Assembly: GCA_913045175.1 (NCBI GenBank)
Contig: CAJWQG010000005.1
Location: 23,078-87,077, forward strand
Length of the DNA: 64,000 nucleotides
Reading direction: 5' to 3'
Source of the DNA: an uncultured Gammaproteobacteria bacterium
GTDB taxonomy: Bacteria; Pseudomonadota; Gammaproteobacteria; Pseudomonadales; Azotimanducaceae
Below the pieces are notes generated by a model. The model worked only from the letters and a program-made list of their open reading frames with translations. It made no database searches and was not told the origin of the DNA. Each line of letters starts with the position of its first letter. The first letter of the stretch is position 1. This document shows positions 58,265 to 64,000 of the stretch, one piece after another. The position numbers and the translations under genes are program-made.

Positions 58265-59512
58265 ATGAGCACGGTTAGATCCGAAGGCGAAAATACCTAC
58301 GTTCCTCCTTTCGAACTCACCAAAGGACAGCCCATGCCGTTTGCCGCCAACGACGGACGTTCCTATATGGCCCTTGAACGGGATGGTGACGCCGGTACTG
58401 CAGCGGCAACTGAGGACGCATTCCGCCAAATAGCCAAAGGTGAAGGACAGGAAATCATCGACGTGATCGAGGGTGCACCCCCCGGCCCTATCGAGACCAA
58501 GTGGGGAACTGGTTTTCGCGGCTACGATGAGTGCCTTGAATACATCCGTGAAAACAACATCGAAGCGCCTCCAGGGGGCGTTGCTTTACCGCTTCGCTAT
58601 ACCGTTTCCGAGCTGCCAACCTATTCAATAGTTTCGTCCAACGCACTATGGAACGACCCAGACCGCAAGGCTGACGCAGAAGCACTTCTTAAAGAACAGC
58701 AAGACACTGCCCGAAGATACTTGTACTTTCCCCAGGTACTGCGGGATGCACGCCGCATGGAAGAGTATTACCCAGGACTGGATCCCTCCAGCCCGGAATG
58801 CATGGACCGAATGGGGGTTTCGCTGGCGCATTGTGAATCCAAGTGCGAGAACTTCTATGACGCGGGAGAGGTAGAACGTGTTTTTTACCCGGAAATAGAG
58901 AAACTCTTAATGGAATTCTTCCCGGGGGCGACGGACGCGCTGGTCTACAACCACGATGTGTTCGACAGAGATTATGAAGGTGACCGCACCGAGAATCAGG
59001 AAAAGAAAATTCCCGGGGTAAACGCGAATTACGCCTATCTCGTACACAACGATCTAAATGACAATAGCGGACGCGTACGTTGCCGCGAACTACTAACGAA
59101 AAATCTGCGGAACTTTGGGCGTGAGCAGCGCTGCACTGATGCTGAAGCCGACGAAAAAATGTCGCGGCGTTTTATGTCAATTAATCTTGCCAAGCCAATG
59201 GAGACAGTACAACAGAATCCTTTTGTGCTTTGCGCCTGGCCATCGTTTGCCGACCAGGCATACATCAATAACTACCGCATCTACGATGATCGGGTTGGTG
59301 AAACGACGCGCTTTACCCATCGTCCTGAGCACGAGTGGTACTGGTTCCCGAAACAAACATCTACGGAAGTATCCATGCTCAAGTGCTATGACTCGATAAC
59401 GGTCGGATCCGTCTCTCGCTGGTCATTCCACAGTGCGTGCGATGACCCTACAGCGCCCGCGGACGCACCCTGCCGCAAGAATGTTGTCGTCAGGTCCTAC
59501 GTATTCTTTTAA
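58265..59512 (+). CDS. CmcJ/NvfI/AsaB-like oxidoreductase family protein
   Basis: YLVHNDLNDNSG (HxD), DRVGETTRFTHRPEHEWYWFPKQTSTEVSMLKCYDS, WSFHSACDDPTAPADAPCRKNVVVRSYVFF. Confidence 0.7.
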   Translation: MSTVRSEGENTYVPPFELTKGQPMPFAANDGRSYMALERDGDAGTAAATEDAFRQIAKGEGQEIIDVIEGAPPGPIETKWGTGFRGYDECLEYIRENNIEAPPGGVALPLRYTVSELPTYSIVSSNALWNDPDRKADAEALLKEQQDTARRYLYFPQVLRDARRMEEYYPGLDPSSPECMDRMGVSLAHCESKCENFYDAGEVERVFYPEIEKLLMEFFPGATDALVYNHDVFDRDYEGDRTENQEKKIPGVNANYAYLVHNDLNDNSGRVRCRELLTKNLRNFGREQRCTDAEADEKMSRRFMSINLAKPMETVQQNPFVLCAWPSFADQAYINNYRIYDDRVGETTRFTHRPEHEWYWFPKQTSTEVSMLKCYDSITVGSVSRWSFHSACDDPTAPADAPCRKNVVVRSYVFF

Positions 59513-59530
59513 CCATCACGGGAAGCTGCA

Positions 59531-60682
59531 TTGAGTATTGACGCGATTCGCAAAGAAGTACGGCAATGGCTCGCTGAAAACTATACCGATGAGATTAAGG
59601 CTGCCGAGGAAGGCAGTGAGGTCTACAACGACTGGATAAAGCAGCTAGGACAAAAAGGTTGGTTATGTCCTGGCTGGCCTGTGGAGTACGGCGGTGCCGG
59701 ATTGAGCTTCGAAGAACACATTGCACTTACCGAGGAATTCACTGCTGCTAATGTAGTAACAGGTTTTGACGGACAGGGTCGCAATATGATCGGACCTACC
59801 CTGCTGGAATACGGTACTGACGAACAAAAAGCCAAGCATCTGGCACCCATCGCAAGGGGTGAAATCCAATGGTGTCAGGGCTATAGCGAACCAGGCTCAG
59901 GCTCCGATCTGGCGAGTTTATCGACGAAAGCAGTTCGTGACGGCGATCACTATGTGATCAACGGACAGAAGATCTGGACCTCCGGCGCACATCTGTCACA
60001 GTGGATTTACGTACTGGTACGTACAGACCCCGAAGCAAGTAAACATGATGCGATCACCCTGGTTCTGGTCGATATGGATCAACCTGGCGTGACTGTGAAA
60101 CCGATAAAGCTCATATCAGGCGTTTCCCCTTTTTGTGAGACCTTTTTTGACGACGCCATCGCCGATAGTGTCGTCGGTGAAATCAATAGAGGCTGGACTG
60201 TCGGCAAAAGGCTACTACAACATGAGCGAGCCGGTATTTCAGGCATGGGTGCAGCTGGTGCAAGTGCAAATCTCACAGGACCTTACCACCTGGCGGAGCT
60301 TGCTAAACAATACTGCGGCGAATCTGAATCACGTATCAGTGATCCTGCCATGCGAGACTCGGTAATCCGCCAACAACAAAACGAATACTCCCTTGAATTA
60401 ACCTTACGGCGGTCTCGTGCAGAAAACGACACGGGCGAAACATTGAGTTACGCCACCTCCATATTTAAGGCTGTGCGTGCAGCAACCGTAAAAGCTAACG
60501 CGGACCTCGCAGTACAAATCCGCGGTTCAAGCGGGACCGGTTGGGAGGGCGACAGCTTTACACCAGCTGAAATCGCCGCAACCAGACATTGGCTTCGTTC
60601 CAGGGCAAGTAGTATCGCCGGCGGAACGAATGAAGTTCAGATAAACATCATCGCAAAAAGAGTTCTGGGACTACCAGACTAG
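59531..60682 (+). CDS. Acyl-CoA dehydrogenase
   Basis: GWPVEYGGAGLSFEEH, GYSEPGSGSDLASLSTKAVRDGDHYVINGQKIWTSGAHLSQW, SIAGGTNEVQINIIAKRVLGLPD; apparent TTG start. Confidence 0.95.
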   Translation: MSIDAIRKEVRQWLAENYTDEIKAAEEGSEVYNDWIKQLGQKGWLCPGWPVEYGGAGLSFEEHIALTEEFTAANVVTGFDGQGRNMIGPTLLEYGTDEQKAKHLAPIARGEIQWCQGYSEPGSGSDLASLSTKAVRDGDHYVINGQKIWTSGAHLSQWIYVLVRTDPEASKHDAITLVLVDMDQPGVTVKPIKLISGVSPFCETFFDDAIADSVVGEINRGWTVGKRLLQHERAGISGMGAAGASANLTGPYHLAELAKQYCGESESRISDPAMRDSVIRQQQNEYSLELTLRRSRAENDTGETLSYATSIFKAVRAATVKANADLAVQIRGSSGTGWEGDSFTPAEIAATRHWLRSRASSIAGGTNEVQINIIAKRVLGLPD

Positions 60683-60691
60683 AGGCATACC

Positions 60692-61429
60692 ATGCAATCC
60701 GTTATCGACCTGCTACAGTCACATACCAGCATTAGAAAGTTCACCGATCAACCAATAGACGAAGCACTGCTCTTTGATCTGCTTCGTGCTGGACAGGGTG
60801 CGGCAACGTCAAGTTTCCTACAGGGTACCAGTGTCATCCGTGTTAGAAATATGGATACCAGAAAAGCCATCGCCGAGGTTGCCGGGGGTCAGAGGTACAT
60901 AGAAACCGCTGCCGAGTTTCTGGTTTTCTGCGCGGATCTTAAGAGGCCCGCCAACTGCTGCGCACTGCATGAAGTAGACTTCGAAGGTGACTATACGGAG
61001 CAATTCATTATTGCCACTGTCGATGTCGCACTCATGGCACAAAGCATGGTCGCCGCTGCAGAAAGTGCCGGCCTGGGTATCTGCTACATCGGCGCAATCA
61101 GAAACGACCCTCAGACGGTGACTGACCTGCTCCAAATCCCTAAACACGTCTACCCTGTCTTTGGCATGTGCCTTGGTTATCCAGACCAGCAACCCGAAGT
61201 AAAGCCGCGCCTGCCTCTTGAAGTCGTGTTGAAAGATGAAGTTTATGATGACTCGAAAGATGCGCCCATCATTGCGAAGTACGACACGGAGATAGAAGAG
61301 TACTATGGCACTCGCACCGGTGGTGGTCATGGGACGCCCTGGACTGCACAGATCGCCGGATTACTGTCCGGCAAATCGCGACCGCACATGCGGGGGTTTT
61401 TAGCAAAACAGGGCTTTACGTTTAAGTAA
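60692..61429 (+). CDS. Nitroreductase-family (NfsA-like) NADPH flavin oxidoreductase
   Basis: HTSIRKFTDQPIDEALLFDLLRAGQGAATSSFLQGTSVIRV; AESAGLGICYIGAIRNDPQTV. Confidence 0.88.
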   Translation: MQSVIDLLQSHTSIRKFTDQPIDEALLFDLLRAGQGAATSSFLQGTSVIRVRNMDTRKAIAEVAGGQRYIETAAEFLVFCADLKRPANCCALHEVDFEGDYTEQFIIATVDVALMAQSMVAAAESAGLGICYIGAIRNDPQTVTDLLQIPKHVYPVFGMCLGYPDQQPEVKPRLPLEVVLKDEVYDDSKDAPIIAKYDTEIEEYYGTRTGGGHGTPWTAQIAGLLSGKSRPHMRGFLAKQGFTFK

Positions 61430-61434
61430 TACGA

Positions 61435-62886
61435 TTACTTGAGGCGTTCCTCTCGCAGGGTCTTACGGCGAACCTTTCCCGCGTCGTCGCGCAGTGGCTC
61501 GTCGACAAACTCCACAGTTCTGGGAATCTTGTAGCGAACCAGACGTTCTGCCAGATGGTCAAGCAACTGCTCCTCGGTAATCTCTACATCTGGTGCATCA
61601 ACGATTGCGTGTACGACGTTACCCAGGTCTTCATCTGGCAGACCAATCACCGCCGATGAGCGAACCCCCTCGAGCGCATCGATTGCGGCCTCAAGCTCTG
61701 CTGGATAGATATTCGCACCGCCACACAAAATCATGTCTGTCAGTCGATCTGACAGATACAGGTAGCCGTCCTCATCGAAGTAACCCAGATCGCCCAGGGA
61801 TTCAAAACCACCATCCATGGCCTTGGCCTCTGCCCCTATATAACGATACGTGGAACCGGGTCCGGTCTTGGGGCGAATAAAAATTTCCCCCACCTCACCT
61901 AGCGGTAATTGTTCACCGTTTTCCCCGACGATAATAATCTCACAGGTTTCACTCGGTCTACCGACCGACCCTTTGTGCTCCAGCCACTCCTTACCCGTAA
62001 TTATTGTGCTGCCTGTAGCCTCCGTACCCCCGTAAAGCTCCATAATAGCCTCTGCTCCCAGCCACTCTATGTAGGCTTCCTTCAGCCAGGCAGGACAAGG
62101 TGCCGCCAAGTGCCACAAGTTTTCAAGGGATGACAAGTCATACCTCAGCCGTGTTTCTTCCGGCAAATTCCAGATGCGCTGCATCATGGTCGGTACCATA
62201 TATACAGAATCCACACGCTCTTCCTCGAAAATTCGTAGCGTCTGTTCGGCATCAAACCGTGTGGTCACCGTCACCTGATTTCCTCTGAACAACGCCACCA
62301 TCGCCCAGATGAACGGGCCATTATGGTATAACGGTCCGGGAATCAGCACTGACCCCTGCTGCTTGAATCGGAACCTGTCTTCGTCAATATCAAACTTGGC
62401 AGGTGTCGTCGCTACGATAAGCTTGGGTCGACCAGTACTACCCCCGGACGTCATAGCCTTGTAGGTATCTGCAATCATCTCCGGTAAGGGATGATGCTCA
62501 TGATGATCACCCGGCTTAAAACCAGCTTGCAGCACCTTGAACTCCGGGTGCTCCTCCGCAGGCGCCCCAACCACCAGGCTGGGACTCGCCAGATCGACAA
62601 TCTGCGCCCGCTCAAAAGCTGGTAGTTTGGCCGAGACAGGCTGTGGTGTTGCCCCCAGTTTCCATACCGCAAAACACGCCTCGAAGAACTCAACGCCGTT
62701 GGGCAATCCTATAGTGACAAAATCATTTGCCTTAACACCATGCTCTGCATAGGCTCGGGCCAGCCGATTGGTAGCTTGTTCAAGTTCAGTCCAGGTCACC
62801 GACTGATCTTCATGTTTCACGGCAATCGCGTCCGGTTGCCGTTCAGCCCAATAGTGGAGAAGTCGAGAAAGAGAAATAACATTCAT
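61435..62886 (-). CDS. AMP-dependent acyl-CoA synthetase/ligase
   Basis: KAMTSGGSTGRPKLI, MELYGGTEATGSTIITG, YLYLSDRLTDMILCGGANIYPAELE, YKIPRTVEFVDEPLRDDAGKVRR. Confidence 0.93.
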   Translation of the reverse strand: MNVISLSRLLHYWAERQPDAIAVKHEDQSVTWTELEQATNRLARAYAEHGVKANDFVTIGLPNGVEFFEACFAVWKLGATPQPVSAKLPAFERAQIVDLASPSLVVGAPAEEHPEFKVLQAGFKPGDHHEHHPLPEMIADTYKAMTSGGSTGRPKLIVATTPAKFDIDEDRFRFKQQGSVLIPGPLYHNGPFIWAMVALFRGNQVTVTTRFDAEQTLRIFEEERVDSVYMVPTMMQRIWNLPEETRLRYDLSSLENLWHLAAPCPAWLKEAYIEWLGAEAIMELYGGTEATGSTIITGKEWLEHKGSVGRPSETCEIIIVGENGEQLPLGEVGEIFIRPKTGPGSTYRYIGAEAKAMDGGFESLGDLGYFDEDGYLYLSDRLTDMILCGGANIYPAELEAAIDALEGVRSSAVIGLPDEDLGNVVHAIVDAPDVEITEEQLLDHLAERLVRYKIPRTVEFVDEPLRDDAGKVRRKTLREERLK

Positions 62887-62925
62887 TAAAAAGTTACACC
62901 GTTAGTTGTTGTTATTTTGTATCTG

Positions 62926-64000
62926 TTAATCAGGTCGGCCTACGACACCTGCCATCATATTGCGTTTTGCTGCTTCCTTGGAGGATGGCTTTGTTGGCGC
63001 AGCGCGGGCTTTAAAGTTATAGGGTTCAGTATCGATTTCTTCCAACTCCAACTCGCCCGCAAGTACTGCATCTTTCCACTTCTGATGTTCTGCTTCGTGA
63101 GATTGAAACTCTGGCATAAGTTCGTTAGCAAACAATTCCAGACTGGCACAGATATCTTCATGGGTATTTTTGCCCGCCTGATTCAACAGGATTACCTGGT
63201 CGACGTTAGCTTCTTCAAGTTCCTGTAGTCTCTGTCGTATTGTATCAGGCGAGCCAATCAATTCACTGCCGGAGCGCTTCTGACCCTCTGGTGTTTGTTT
63301 CCATTCCTGATAGCGATCCCAAAAATTCATGGATCCCGGCTCGAAGGGACCCTCCTTTGCATACAGTCGTAAAGCGAATTGGAAAAAAGTCCAGCCATCG
63401 GCTTTTTCCCACGCTTCTTCATCGGTCTCGCAGCACATAAACCCGGACACCACAGCAATATTCGGATTGGTCGCATAGTCACACAGCTTCTGCTGATCCT
63501 TTACAAAGGTTTTGTAGTACGCATTCACCCAAGCGAGATGCATCGATGTCGACAAACTTGAAACACAGTGCCCCCATGCCTCGATGGGCGGCGTATCGAA
63601 TGGTGTCTAGCTGGGAACAGGCAACCCAGAGTGGCGGATGTGGTTTTTGTTGAGGCTTAGGGACAACGGCACGTAGCGGAAACTTAAAAAACTCGCCGTC
63701 GTATTCCCAGGCATGGTTCCAGAACATGGGCATCACACATCTGACGGCATCCTCCCACACATCACGCTTGTCCCGATATCGAAGGTTAAAAGGATGCAAT
63801 TCTGTAACGGATGATCCCTCACCCAAACCCATTTCTACTCTGCCGTCAGAAATCAAATCCAGCGTACCAACTTTTTCCGCCACACGCGCAGGATGGTTGG
63901 TGGTCATCTGAATAATTCCATGACCAAGTCGAATGTTTTGGGTTCGCTGACTGGCCGCTGCAAGAAACACCTCTGGCGCTGAAGAATGTGAGTATTCTTC
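62926..64000 (-). pseudogene. LLM-class flavin-dependent oxidoreductase, frameshifted and truncated by window edge
   Basis: N-terminal part EEYSHSSAPEVFLAAASQRTQNIRLGHGIIQMTTNHPARVAEKVGTLDLISDGRVEMGLG...GALCFKFVDIDAS joins HLAWVNAYYKTFVKDQQKLCDYATNPN... in another frame near 63540. Confidence 0.75.

Overview
The window is a gene-dense, bacterial (gammaproteobacteria-like, from family content) chromosomal segment with about 50 protein-coding genes. I saw no rRNA, tRNA, CRISPR array or transposase. The best-supported block is a 12-gene urea operon on the minus strand, urtABCDE-ureDABCEFG (about 29.2-39.8 kb). Upstream of it I read a near-consensus sigma-54 promoter and an NtrC-type GCAC-N7-GTGC site. 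Other blocks: yejABE-type peptide importer genes (45-49 kb) with the matching yejF-type ATPase about 30 kb away (14.2-15.9 kb); a TetR/RND/heterodimeric ABC exporter island (49.2-58.1 kb) with a 22-bp palindrome before the TetR gene; ppc; a class-II (SIRT4-like) sirtuin; FHA-GGDEF and degenerate HD-GYP-like proteins; a fused two-domain CaiB/BaiF CoA-transferase; and acyl-CoA/CmcJ-like catabolic genes. The most unusual part is a minus-strand gene cluster at 13.4-21.0 kb: secreted TPR-CHAT peptidase-like protein, TolC, YejF, Dyp peroxidase. Three of its four genes are riddled with frameshifts and stops, including an 8-bp tandem duplication and a 7-bp triplication that exactly explain two frame losses, while yejF is intact. 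Further single-lesion genes are a zf-TFIIB protein with TGA at an expected Cys codon, an NTF2/SnoaL-like protein with TAG at an expected Trp codon, and a frameshifted LLM oxidoreductase. All calls come from reading the sequence by eye; no database search was run.
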